A stretch of 5,847 nucleotides of DNA from an uncultured Emergencia sp. (GTDB taxonomy: Bacteria; Bacillota; Clostridia; Peptostreptococcales; Anaerovoracaceae): positions 1 to 5,847 of the forward strand of contig CABSEO010000144.1 in assembly GCA_902476665.1 (NCBI GenBank), in the 5' to 3' direction. The position numbers and the translations under genes are program-made. The notes under the pieces were generated by a model. That model ran no database searches. It was not told the origin of the DNA and saw only the letters and a program-made list of their open reading frames with translations. Every line of letters begins with the position of its first letter. The stretch's first letter is position 1. Positions 1-5,845 of this stretch are shown here, one piece after another.

Positions 1-1
1 T

Positions 2-70
2 GTAGGATATCCGGATGTTTCTTATGAGAGAACCGTTCCTCGTCAGTCTCTGCGGGCAGTCTTCAAATAA
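2..70 (+). CDS. 3' end of an upstream gene, possibly nitroreductase family (partial)
   Basis: From base 2 there is an open frame of 22 codons ending in TAA at 68-70, with the C-terminal peptide VGYPDVSYERTVPRQSLRAV followed by FK. The composition looks like real protein, and the other two + frames either stop early or read less naturally. A 'GYP ... R' tail rich in Pro and Arg is typical of the C-terminus of FMN-dependent nitroreductase-like proteins, but so few residues cannot settle the family. The start and catalytic part lie outside the window. It ends 52 bases before the next gene on the same strand, so the two may share a transcript. Confidence 0.5.
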   Translation, partial: VGYPDVSYERTVPRQSLRAVFK

Positions 71-122
71 CGTGGCAGCAGACGGATTTTCAGGGGTGGA
101 TTGTGAGAAGAAAGGAATTTTG

Positions 123-806
123 ATGGTGATAAAAGGTTTGGTATTTGATATGGACGGGCTGCTTTTTGACTCGGAGCGAATTGTGCAGCGAAGCTGGAAC
201 GCAGCAGGCGCAGATCTGGGATATCCTGATATTGGTGAGCACATCTATCACACTGTCGGATTCAACAGAACACGCAGAGAGGTCTATTTCAAGGGTGTTT
301 ACGGAGAGGACTTTCCTCATGATGTGTTTCAGGAAAAGGCAGCTGTATACTTTCTCGAAATTGTAGAAAGAGAGGGGATGCCTGTCAAGAAGGGAGCAAG
401 GGAACTGCTCAACTTCGCAAAAGATCAGGGACTGCGACTGGGTGTTGCGACATCCTCTTCATCCGACTATGCGGCTGATAATCTGAAAAATGCTGGACTT
501 TATGACTATTTTGACGGTTTTGTCTATGGGAATATGGTGGAGCACAGCAAGCCTGACAAGGAGATTTATGAAAAAGCCTGCTTTGCTATCGGGGTTGTTC
601 CCGAAGAGGCAGTAGCACTTGAAGATGCACCTTCCGGCATTGCTTCAGCTTATGCCGCAGGGCTTAAGCCTGTCATGGTTCCTGATCTGGTAAAACCTGA
701 CTCAGAGACTCTGGAAAAAGTCTGGTTGCTCAGAGATTCTCTGCTGGAGGTGATCCCGGATCTTGAAGCCTGTCTGAAGCATTCGGATAAGCATAATATG
801 GGATAA
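123..806 (+). CDS. HAD-superfamily hydrolase, beta-phosphoglucomutase-like subfamily
   Basis: A 227-residue cytoplasmic phosphatase or phosphomutase of HAD subfamily IA. All four HAD motifs are visible. Motif I is VFDMDGLLFDSE, with nucleophile Asp9 and acid/base Asp11. Motif II is VATSSS, with Thr110. Motif III is Lys143 in SKPDKEIY. Motif IV is LEDAPSGI, with Glu167 and Asp168 as Mg2+ ligands. The helical cap sits between motifs I and II (about residues 17-88). The length matches the family. The frame is open back to ATG 15, but ATG 123 is chosen because AAAGGAA (111-117) lies just upstream and motif I then falls at the usual distance from the N-terminus. The substrate cannot be read from sequence: the motif I context GLLFDSE is that of general phosphatases rather than of true beta-phosphoglucomutase. 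It ends shortly before a terminator, so it is probably the last gene of its transcript. Confidence 0.93.
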   Translation: MVIKGLVFDMDGLLFDSERIVQRSWNAAGADLGYPDIGEHIYHTVGFNRTRREVYFKGVYGEDFPHDVFQEKAAVYFLEIVEREGMPVKKGARELLNFAKDQGLRLGVATSSSSDYAADNLKNAGLYDYFDGFVYGNMVEHSKPDKEIYEKACFAIGVVPEEAVALEDAPSGIASAYAAGLKPVMVPDLVKPDSETLEKVWLLRDSLLEVIPDLEACLKHSDKHNMG

Positions 807-820
807 ATGAAATTATAGAG

Positions 821-865
821 ACCTGCTGTAAAGTATTTTTGTGACGGACAGCAGGTTCTTATTTT
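821..865 (+). terminator. Intrinsic terminator after the HAD hydrolase gene
   Basis: A perfect 9-bp inverted repeat, ACCTGCTGT (821-829) and ACAGCAGGT (848-856), encloses an 18-base loop and is followed by the T-rich run TCTTATTTT (857-865). The placement 14 bases after the stop codon fits a Rho-independent terminator. The long loop and interrupted T-run suggest it is moderate rather than strong. It separates the HAD gene from the iron-transport unit. Confidence 0.75.
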
Positions 866-983
866 GGATAAAATCCGATTAAGCAGGTGAATTAACGGGT
901 AAAAAGGACAATAAAAGCATGCGGATGAAGTAGTGGCTGCTGTGGGTCCTGCGGGAGGTGATGGGGATATTCCGGGTGCAAAT

Positions 984-999
984 GTTAGTTGACTCTAAC
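984..999 (+). promoter_or_regulatory. Inverted-repeat operator candidate over the feoAB -35 box
   Basis: GTTAG (984-988) and CTAAC (995-999) form a perfect inverted repeat separated by the six bases TTGACT. Those six bases are the -35 hexamer of the promoter described at 989-1017, so a protein bound to both half-sites would cover the -35 box and block RNA polymerase. TTAG...CTAA half-sites are characteristic of metal-dependent repressors of the DtxR/IdeR/MntR family. The classical Fur box (GATAAT repeats) is not seen. The location directly before a ferrous iron transporter supports an iron-responsive repressor site. Which regulator binds is inference, and no regulator gene lies in the window. 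Confidence 0.55.
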
Positions 1000-1017
1000 C
1001 GACAGCAATGGTAGAAT
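989..1017 (+). promoter_or_regulatory. Sigma-A type promoter of the feoAB unit
   Basis: TTGACT (989-994; 5 of 6 to the -35 consensus) is followed by an exact 17-base spacer and TAGAAT (1012-1017; 5 of 6 to the -10 consensus). TG at 1009-1010 is placed as an extended -10 element. Transcription should start near 1024. This leaves a leader of about 130 bases before the chosen FeoA start at 1155. It also argues against the in-frame ATG at 1008, which lies inside the promoter. Confidence 0.75.
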
Positions 1018-1020
1018 GTT

Positions 1021-1126
1021 TGCAGATACCGGGCGGCAGAAGAAGATTCTGCTTTAGGGTGGAACGAGCTGTTCTGTCTGCATTCTGCCCAGTAGCCGAC
1101 AGGTTTATAGGCATCCTGAAAAACCT
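1021..1126 (+). promoter_or_regulatory. Structured 5' leader of the feoAB transcript
   Basis: The leader holds several inverted repeats: GCAGAA/TTCTGC (1036-1041 with 1047-1052, 5-base loop), GGAAC/GTTCT (1061-1065 with 1071-1075, including one G-U pair), an enclosing TGCAGA/TCTGCA (1021-1026 with 1077-1082), and AGGTTT/AAACCT (1101-1106 with 1121-1126). The segment GGCAGAA (1035-1041) could instead pair with TTCTGCC (1083-1089), an arrangement exclusive with the first hairpin. The last hairpin is followed only by AAATTTT, so it is a poor terminator. The predicted transcription start near 1024 may remove part of the enclosing stem. No known riboswitch class is recognised, so a regulatory role is only a possibility. 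Confidence 0.3.
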
Positions 1127-1139
1127 AAATTTTGGCAAT

Positions 1140-1146
1140 AAGGAAA
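1140..1146 (+). promoter_or_regulatory. Ribosome binding site that fixes the FeoAB start at 1155
   Basis: AAGGAAA lies 8 bases before ATG 1155. The frame remains open upstream to an ATG at 1008, but the extra 49 codons encode an Arg- and Cys-rich stretch unlike any FeoA N-terminus and overlap the promoter. Starting at 1155 gives the standard FeoA opening MTLDQLQKGEYGEIVSV. Confidence 0.8.
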
Positions 1147-1154
1147 TCTGGATC

Positions 1155-3566
1155 ATGACTTTAGATCAATTACAGAAAGGGGAGTACGGGGAGATTGTTT
1201 CTGTGGGAGGAAGTGGTGCTTTGCGGCAGCATTTTCTTGATATGGGACTGATTCCCGGAAAAACTATAGAATATATCAAGGCCGCGCCTATGGGAGATCC
1301 GGTACAGTACAGAATCTGGGGATATGAGCTGACGCTGCGGCTTGAGGACGCAAAAGAGATTCACATCAGAAAAGTTGAAGAGCATGAGCTTTTTGGGAGT
1401 CAAGGGACTGAGAAAAATGACGAAGAAGCCTATGGGTCAGGCAGTAAGAAAAAGATAAGAAACCGGCAAAAGGAAGAAAAAGCTCGCCATCCGGGTCTGG
1501 GTGAAATGGGGATTTACCATGTGGAGCCGAAGGGTGGACCTCTGGATGAAAGTACCTTGCTGACATTTGGCCTTGCGGGCAATCAGAACTGCGGAAAAAC
1601 CACGCTGTTTAATCAGCTGACAGGTTCCAATCAGCATGTGGGTAATTTTCCGGGAGTAACGGTAGACAGAAAGGACGGACAGATTCGTAAAATCAGCAAT
1701 ACACTGGTTACAGATCTGCCGGGAATTTATTCCATGTCACCTTATACCAGTGAAGAAATCGTGACACGGGAGTTCTTTCTGAAAGACAAACCTAAGGGTA
1801 TCATCAATATCGTGGATGCCACGAATATTGAGAGAAACCTGTATCTGACACTGCAGCTGATTGAGCTGGATATTCCCATGGTTCTTGCTCTGAATATGAT
1901 GGACGAGGTTTATGCCAACGGAGGCACCATCAGGATTAATGAACTGGAAGAGGCATTGGGAATTCCGGTAATTCCTATTTCTGCTGCCAGAAATGAGGGC
2001 ATTGAGGAACTTATCGATCATGCTGTACATGTGGCCAAGTATCAGGAGTGTCCGGGACGTATGGATTTCTGTGAAGCAGACGGCAGGGATGGAGGAGCTG
2101 TTCATCGCTGTCTGCATTCGATTATGCATCTGATTGAGGACCACGCACTGGCATGCGGCATTCCTGCCCGCTTTGCAGCAAGCAAGCTGGTGGAGGGAGA
2201 TCAGTTAATTCTGGAACAGCTCCACCTGGATCAGAATGAGGAGGAGATGCTGGAACATATCATCATTCAGCTGGAATATGAAAGCGGCATGGATCGTAAT
2301 GCTGCTCTGGCTAATATGCGCTTTACTTTTATTGACAAGGTCTGTCAGGCTACTGTGGTAAAACCTCATGAGAGCAGAGAGCATAAGCGCAGCCAGGCAA
2401 TTGACAGGATTCTTACGGGAAAATATACTGCGATTCCAAGTTTTGTGGCGATTATGGCGGTGATTTTCTGGCTGACCTTCGGGGTGATTGGTGCTTGGCT
2501 TTCTGAACTGATGGAAACCGGAATTGGTGTTTTGACAGAGCTGACGGACAAGGGCCTTTCGGCCGCAGGGATTAACCCTGTCATTCATTCCCTGGTTATT
2601 GACGGCGCCTTTGCGGGAGTGGGAAGCGTGCTCAGCTTTATGCCTGTTATTGTAACACTGTTTTTCTTTCTTTCTTTTCTCGAAGACAGCGGATATATGG
2701 CTCGGGTAGCCTTTGTTATGGATAAAATCCTCAGGAAACTGGGACTTTCCGGACGCAGTTTCGTGCCGATGATTATCGGATTTGGGTGTACCGTGCCTGC
2801 AATCATGGCCACCAGAACACTGCCGTCGGAACGAGACCGAAAAATGACGATTATGCTGACTCCATTTATGAGCTGTTCTGCGAAGCTGCCGATCTATGGC
2901 CTTCTGACCGCTGCTTTTTTCCCTGAAAATGGTGCGCTGGTCATGGTGCTGATGTATTTTGCCGGGATTGTTGTTGCGGTACTATATGCTTTGCTTCTGG
3001 ACAGAACTAAGTTTAAGGGAGAGCCTGTACCTTTCGTAATGGAGCTGCCGAATTATCGATTCCCGGGGATGAAGAGTGTAGGGAGGCTTATCTGGGATAA
3101 GGCGAAAGACTTTATTACCAGAGCCTTTACGGTTATCTTTGTTGCCACTCTGATTATCTGGTTTCTGCAGACTTTTGACAGTCATCTCAACGTAGTCAGT
3201 GATTCCAGGGAGAGCCTGCTGGCCATGATTGGCGGATTTATTGCGCCGGTTTTCACACCGCTGGGATTTGGAGACTGGCGTGTCTCAACCGCACTTATTA
3301 CAGGATTTACAGCAAAGGAGAGTGTGGTGAGCACATTGACTGTGCTGCTGGGCGGAGACACAGGACTTCTGCATACTATGTTCAGTCCGCAGTCAGCTAT
3401 AGTTTTTCTGGTATTTACGCTGCTTTATACGCCGTGCGTAGCAGCAATAGGTGCTGTCAGAAAAGAGCTGGGCGGGAAATGGGCTCTGAGCGTTGTAGTA
3501 CTGCAGTGTGTTGTAGCCTGGATTATCGCTTTTGCGGTAAATCTTGCAGCAAATCTGCTCATTTAG
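1155..3566 (+). CDS. feoB: Ferrous iron transporter, FeoA-FeoB fusion
   Basis: An 803-residue inner-membrane Fe2+ importer. Residues 1-75 are an SH3-like FeoA domain (LRQHFLDMGLIPG, residues 23-35). A charged linker (about 79-137) leads to the FeoB GTPase domain: P-loop GNQNCGKT (142-149), switch I Thr169 in NFPGVTVDR, DLPG (187-190), the FeoB hallmark DATNIERNLYLTLQLIE, NMMD (247-250) and SAA (276-278). The membrane part starts near residue 425, with about eight or more hydrophobic segments. It carries both inverted Gate motifs: GFGCTVPAIMATRTL (542-556, Cys545) with MSCSAKLPIYG (Cys574), and GFTAKESVVSTL (717-728) with LLYTPC (Cys761). All expected motifs are intact. The fusion replaces a separate feoA gene; no feoC is seen. 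Expression is probably repressed by metal through the palindrome over the promoter. The next gene begins 26 bases downstream. Confidence 0.97.
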   Translation: MTLDQLQKGEYGEIVSVGGSGALRQHFLDMGLIPGKTIEYIKAAPMGDPVQYRIWGYELTLRLEDAKEIHIRKVEEHELFGSQGTEKNDEEAYGSGSKKKIRNRQKEEKARHPGLGEMGIYHVEPKGGPLDESTLLTFGLAGNQNCGKTTLFNQLTGSNQHVGNFPGVTVDRKDGQIRKISNTLVTDLPGIYSMSPYTSEEIVTREFFLKDKPKGIINIVDATNIERNLYLTLQLIELDIPMVLALNMMDEVYANGGTIRINELEEALGIPVIPISAARNEGIEELIDHAVHVAKYQECPGRMDFCEADGRDGGAVHRCLHSIMHLIEDHALACGIPARFAASKLVEGDQLILEQLHLDQNEEEMLEHIIIQLEYESGMDRNAALANMRFTFIDKVCQATVVKPHESREHKRSQAIDRILTGKYTAIPSFVAIMAVIFWLTFGVIGAWLSELMETGIGVLTELTDKGLSAAGINPVIHSLVIDGAFAGVGSVLSFMPVIVTLFFFLSFLEDSGYMARVAFVMDKILRKLGLSGRSFVPMIIGFGCTVPAIMATRTLPSERDRKMTIMLTPFMSCSAKLPIYGLLTAAFFPENGALVMVLMYFAGIVVAVLYALLLDRTKFKGEPVPFVMELPNYRFPGMKSVGRLIWDKAKDFITRAFTVIFVATLIIWFLQTFDSHLNVVSDSRESLLAMIGGFIAPVFTPLGFGDWRVSTALITGFTAKESVVSTLTVLLGGDTGLLHTMFSPQSAIVFLVFTLLYTPCVAAIGAVRKELGGKWALSVVVLQCVVAWIIAFAVNLAANLLI

Positions 3567-3592
3567 TAGCAGGTGTTCTAGGAGGTATAGCA

Positions 3593-4240
3593 ATGGAAGA
3601 AAAAAATTTTTCCTGTGTAGACTGTATGGTAAATGGCTGCGGAGAGGATGAGGACGGTCGATATCCTGAGTTCTGTCTGACTTCCCATCTTGATGAAAGG
3701 GTGAAAGCGCGGGCGATGAAACATTACCGCGAGGAGGAGAATTTCAGAATTATGGAAGCGGCAGCGGATGTGGAATATGAAGGGTATTGTGTGTGGCCCC
3801 GGGTTCGTGAAATTGCTGAATTTGCAAAGAAAATGGGATATCATAAGATAGGTGTTGCTTCCTGTGTCGGCCTGATTCGGGAGGCGCGTGCAGCCGCCGA
3901 AATTTTCAGAAGCCATGGTCTGGAAGTTTATGGAACAGCCTGTAAGGTTGGTGCTGTTCCTAAGACAGAAGTGGGACTGGATCCCAAATACAATCAGGTG
4001 GGATGCAATATGTGCAATCCTATCCTGCAGGCAGAACTGCTTAATGAAGTAGACACGGAACTTAATGTTGTGGTAGGTCTTTGCGTAGGCCATGACAGTC
4101 TGTTTATCAAATATTCTCAGGCACCCGTGACTACTCTGGTGACAAAAGACAGGGTGACTGGACATAATCCTGCCGCTGCGTTGTATAATATGGATTCTTA
4201 TTTCGGAAGCCGTGTATTTGGCGAGAAGAAACAGAAATAG
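3593..4240 (+). CDS. DUF1847 family cysteine-rich, putative metal-binding protein
   Basis: A 215-residue soluble protein with no signal peptide or membrane segment. It matches my recollection of the DUF1847/COG4887 family, annotated as uncharacterised metal-binding proteins. It has ten cysteines: Cys8, Cys11 and Cys16 in CVDCMVNGC, Cys28, Cys66 (GYCVWPR), Cys91 (GVASCVGL), Cys117, Cys138 and Cys141 (VGCNMCNP) and Cys164 in GLCVGHDSLF, near His167. This arrangement suggests a metal or Fe-S site, but the ligands are unproven and no reaction is known. ATG 3593 is chosen because GGAGG (3581-3585) lies 7 bases upstream and the N-terminal Cys cluster follows at once. The frame continues upstream into feoB, which is incidental. 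It lies 26 bases after feoAB with no terminator between and ends at a strong terminator, so it is almost certainly co-transcribed with the transporter. A role in iron handling is inference from this context. Confidence 0.88.
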   Translation: MEEKNFSCVDCMVNGCGEDEDGRYPEFCLTSHLDERVKARAMKHYREEENFRIMEAAADVEYEGYCVWPRVREIAEFAKKMGYHKIGVASCVGLIREARAAAEIFRSHGLEVYGTACKVGAVPKTEVGLDPKYNQVGCNMCNPILQAELLNEVDTELNVVVGLCVGHDSLFIKYSQAPVTTLVTKDRVTGHNPAAALYNMDSYFGSRVFGEKKQK

Positions 4241-4271
4241 TCTCTGATGTGACTGTTGAAAATAATGAGAC

Positions 4272-4312
4272 CACTGTGTTAACGGGTTTATTCGTTAACA
4301 CAGTGTTTTTTT
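4272..4312 (+). terminator. Strong intrinsic terminator of the feoAB-DUF1847 unit
   Basis: A perfect 13-bp inverted repeat, CACTGTGTTAACG (4272-4284) and CGTTAACACAGTG (4293-4305), has an 8-base loop and is followed immediately by seven T residues (4306-4312). It lies 31 bases after the DUF1847 stop codon. This is the clearest terminator in the window and marks the end of the iron unit. Confidence 0.95.
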
Positions 4313-4597
4313 GTGCCGGGAAAGCTGCAGGAAAGTCAGGAAAAATTACTCCGATAATAAAAATCATAAAAAACAGATGCGTGAAACTGGCGAAAATTAA
4401 TTTAAAAGAAGCATTGGAAAGTTTAGTGATGCAGAGAAATGCCGATGAACAAGTGCTATACACAAAGTCGGCGAAAGAGGATTTTCGGTCTAACGCATTT
4501 TCAGCCAGTAGATAGGAACTCGTTTGCGATGAAGTTTTTCTTCTGAGGAGTCATATCTTAATGTTGTGTTCATAAACTGAATGCAGGGGGCATAGAG
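4313..4597 (+). other. Intergenic stretch without a convincing gene
   Basis: About 285 AT-rich bases lie between the iron-unit terminator and the lipoprotein gene. The + frame that stays open here (to a stop at 4513-4515) starts at 4249, before the terminator hairpin and reads through it. It has no ribosome binding site and resembles no family I know. Minus-strand frames also lack a ribosome binding site. A promoter for the lipoprotein gene should lie here, but no pair of good -35 and -10 boxes was found. The best candidate, TTTTTC (4535-4540) with CTTAAT (4557-4562), is weak. A small hairpin, GAAG-TTTTT-CTTC, occurs at 4531-4543. Confidence 0.5.
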
Positions 4598-5104
4598 ATG
4601 ATGAGGATAAAAAGAGCAGCCATCCTGTTTCTCTGCCTGGCGGCGCTTTCTGCATTCACAGGCTGTACAGGACAGGAGACAACTGAGACTGACGGCAGGG
4701 TGATTATGGAAAAAACAGTAGCGGAATGGACAGAGACAGTCGAGGAAAAGTGCGGTATTGCAGAATTTGGAAAGCCTGTGGGAACGGTTCGGGAAACTTT
4801 GCAGGAAAAAGAGGGGGTTTTGACGGTTACCTTTGAAATAGATGATGAAATGACGCAGGAACTGGTAGACGGGTATGCACAGGGTGTATGGCGAGCCTGC
4901 GAAAAAGCCGGAACCGGGTCCAACAGAAACAGTAGCGGAGCGGTCTATGATGATATGCGCCAAGCCTGCAGAAGACAGGAACCTCTAAATTATTACATAT
5001 GGTATTACAAAATAGACAGACAGAAATTCCGTGTAGGCATCTATTCTACCAATATGGAGGAAAATCGGCCGGGAGGGCTGGTACTGCGAATCGAAAAATG
5101 GTAA
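4598..5104 (+). CDS. Small putative lipoprotein of unknown function
   Basis: A 168-residue protein whose N-terminus is a lipoprotein signal peptide: the positive residues MMRIKR, a hydrophobic core (about 7-20), then the lipobox-like FTGC with Cys23 as the likely lipidation site. Phe at -3 is less common than Leu. The mature part is polar, acidic and Thr/Glu-rich at first, then predicted mixed alpha/beta with an aromatic stretch, NYYIWYYKIDRQKFRVGIYS. No catalytic motif or known domain is recognised. The start is supported by AGGGGG (4585-4590), 7 bases before ATG 4598; the second ATG at 4601 is possible. It would be anchored on the outer face of the membrane. Its end overlaps the start of the CHAP-domain gene by 7 bases, so the two are probably translationally coupled and may act together at the cell envelope. 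Confidence 0.75.
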   Translation: MMRIKRAAILFLCLAALSAFTGCTGQETTETDGRVIMEKTVAEWTETVEEKCGIAEFGKPVGTVRETLQEKEGVLTVTFEIDDEMTQELVDGYAQGVWRACEKAGTGSNRNSSGAVYDDMRQACRRQEPLNYYIWYYKIDRQKFRVGIYSTNMEENRPGGLVLRIEKW

Positions 5105-5744
5105 GGAGAAAATGGCGGTGCGGCAGGAGACGCCGAGCAGTTTCCATCAGAATGAAGTTTTGCGCAGCAATATTCGGCATACTTTTTCTTTCAGCAGTCA
5201 CTGTTTCCGTAATGTTTGTCATGACCAGGCAGATTGTACAAACAGACGATGGGAAGATAGGGGACAATGATAGAACGATACAGGTTGGCAGGCAGCTTTG
5301 GACTGCAGACAGTCCGGGTTTGAATAAAAGAGTCCGCAGTCTCATAGAGACTGCTCAGAATCAGTTGGGGACAGAAAACGGGAAAAAATATTGGAAATGG
5401 TATGGATATGATAAGCCTGTAGACTGGTGTGGCTGTTTTGTCAGCTGGTGTGTTTTACGGAAACAGGGAGTGCGCCAAAGTTTTCCTACTGTCAGGATGG
5501 TGTCCGGTGGTTTTCTGAACGTGGACTCTGGATTGGATCAGACAGCAGACCTCAGGCAGGGATGATTGTCTTTTTTGACTGGGATGATAATGGGGTCTGT
5601 GATCATGTGGGAATCGTGTCCCAAAGTGGGAAGGAACACATTTCCGTTATTGAAGGAGACAGTGGAGGCCGATGCAGAGAAAACAGTTATGGACGGGATG
5701 AAAAAACGATCATGGGTTATGGCTGTTTTGCTGAAAAACTATAA
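5098..5744 (+). pseudogene. Membrane-anchored CHAP-domain protein, frameshifted
   Basis: Two frames together encode one protein of about 215 residues. The first (5098 to about 5453) gives an Arg-rich N-terminus, a hydrophobic anchor (about residues 21-43) and the start of a CHAP peptidase/amidase domain: LIETAQNQLGTENGKKYW, then DWCGCFVSWC with likely catalytic Cys111. The domain then continues in the -1 frame (from about 5454): TETGSAPKFSYCQDGVRWF, PQAGMIVFFDWDDNG, CDHVGIV with the catalytic His (codon 5604-5606), IEGDSG, and a stop at 5742-5744. Read in its first frame, the protein ends at 5563-5565 and lacks the His. Intact CHAP domains of this type, as I recall them, have about five more residues between SWC and the ETG-PKF segment, so a deletion of about 13 bases near 5452 would explain both the shift and the short spacing. 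A sequence error cannot be excluded. ATG 5098 overlaps the lipoprotein stop; ATG 5152 is an alternative start. Intact relatives cleave peptidoglycan. Confidence 0.8.
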
Positions 5745-5760
5745 GTGAGAGACGATCTGC

Positions 5761-5800
5761 GGAAACAGGAATCTCAGATTCCGTTATTCCCACTTTTTTT
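5761..5800 (+). terminator. Intrinsic terminator after the CHAP gene
   Basis: An imperfect hairpin has inner arms GGAATC (5768-5773) and GATTCC (5777-5782) around loop TCA. It is extended outward by AC/GT pairs and by GGAA (5761-5764) with TTCC (5787-5790), with small bulges. CAC and seven T residues (5794-5800) follow. It lies 16 bases after the CHAP stop codon. The stop codon of a possible convergent gene lies in the loop, so the hairpin may serve both strands, although no T-tract follows it on the minus strand. Confidence 0.75.
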
Positions 5801-5845
5801 GTATTTGGTCTGTTTTAGTTCATAGGTTACCATGAAGACTGCAAT
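5774..5845 (-). CDS. Possible 3' end of a convergent minus-strand gene (partial)
   Basis: On the minus strand the last 72 bases read as 23 codons and a TGA stop: IAVFMVTYELKQTKYKKSGN followed by NGI. A hydrophobic start passing into a Lys-rich tail looks like the C-terminus of a membrane protein with its tail in the cytoplasm. The other two minus frames meet stops within about nine codons of the window edge. The stretch is too short to identify a family and could be chance. Convergent genes ending at a shared hairpin are common, which makes the reading plausible. Confidence 0.35.
   Translation of the reverse strand: MAVFMVTYELKQTKYKKSGNNGI

Noticed and set aside
15..122. N-terminal extension of the HAD hydrolase from ATG 15
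   Set aside because: It overlaps the tail of the upstream gene, has no ribosome binding site, and would place motif I unusually far from the N-terminus.
1101..1133. Hairpin AGGTTT/AAACCT as a leader terminator or attenuator
   Set aside because: The stem is short and imperfect and is followed by only four T residues, so it is not a credible Rho-independent terminator. It is kept only as part of the leader structure.
1008..1154. N-terminal extension of FeoAB from ATG 1008
   Set aside because: The ATG lies inside the predicted promoter and lacks a ribosome binding site, and the 49 extra residues are unlike FeoA. ATG 1155 with AAGGAAA gives the standard start.
3578..4165. 195-codon minus-strand frame opposite the DUF1847 gene
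   Set aside because: It is antisense to a well-supported gene with a strong ribosome binding site, and its sequence is the complement of conserved coding codons. It shows no domain of its own.
4249..4515. 88-codon + strand frame between the iron unit and the lipoprotein gene
   Set aside because: It has no ribosome binding site and reads straight through the 13-bp terminator hairpin and T-tract. No family resemblance was seen.
4490..4573. Short minus-strand frame ending at 4490 (peptide MNTTLRYDSSEEKLHRKRV and a few residues more)
   Set aside because: The residues look protein-like, but there is no ribosome binding site before the ATG, no partner on that strand, and longer versions overlap the lipoprotein gene antisense.
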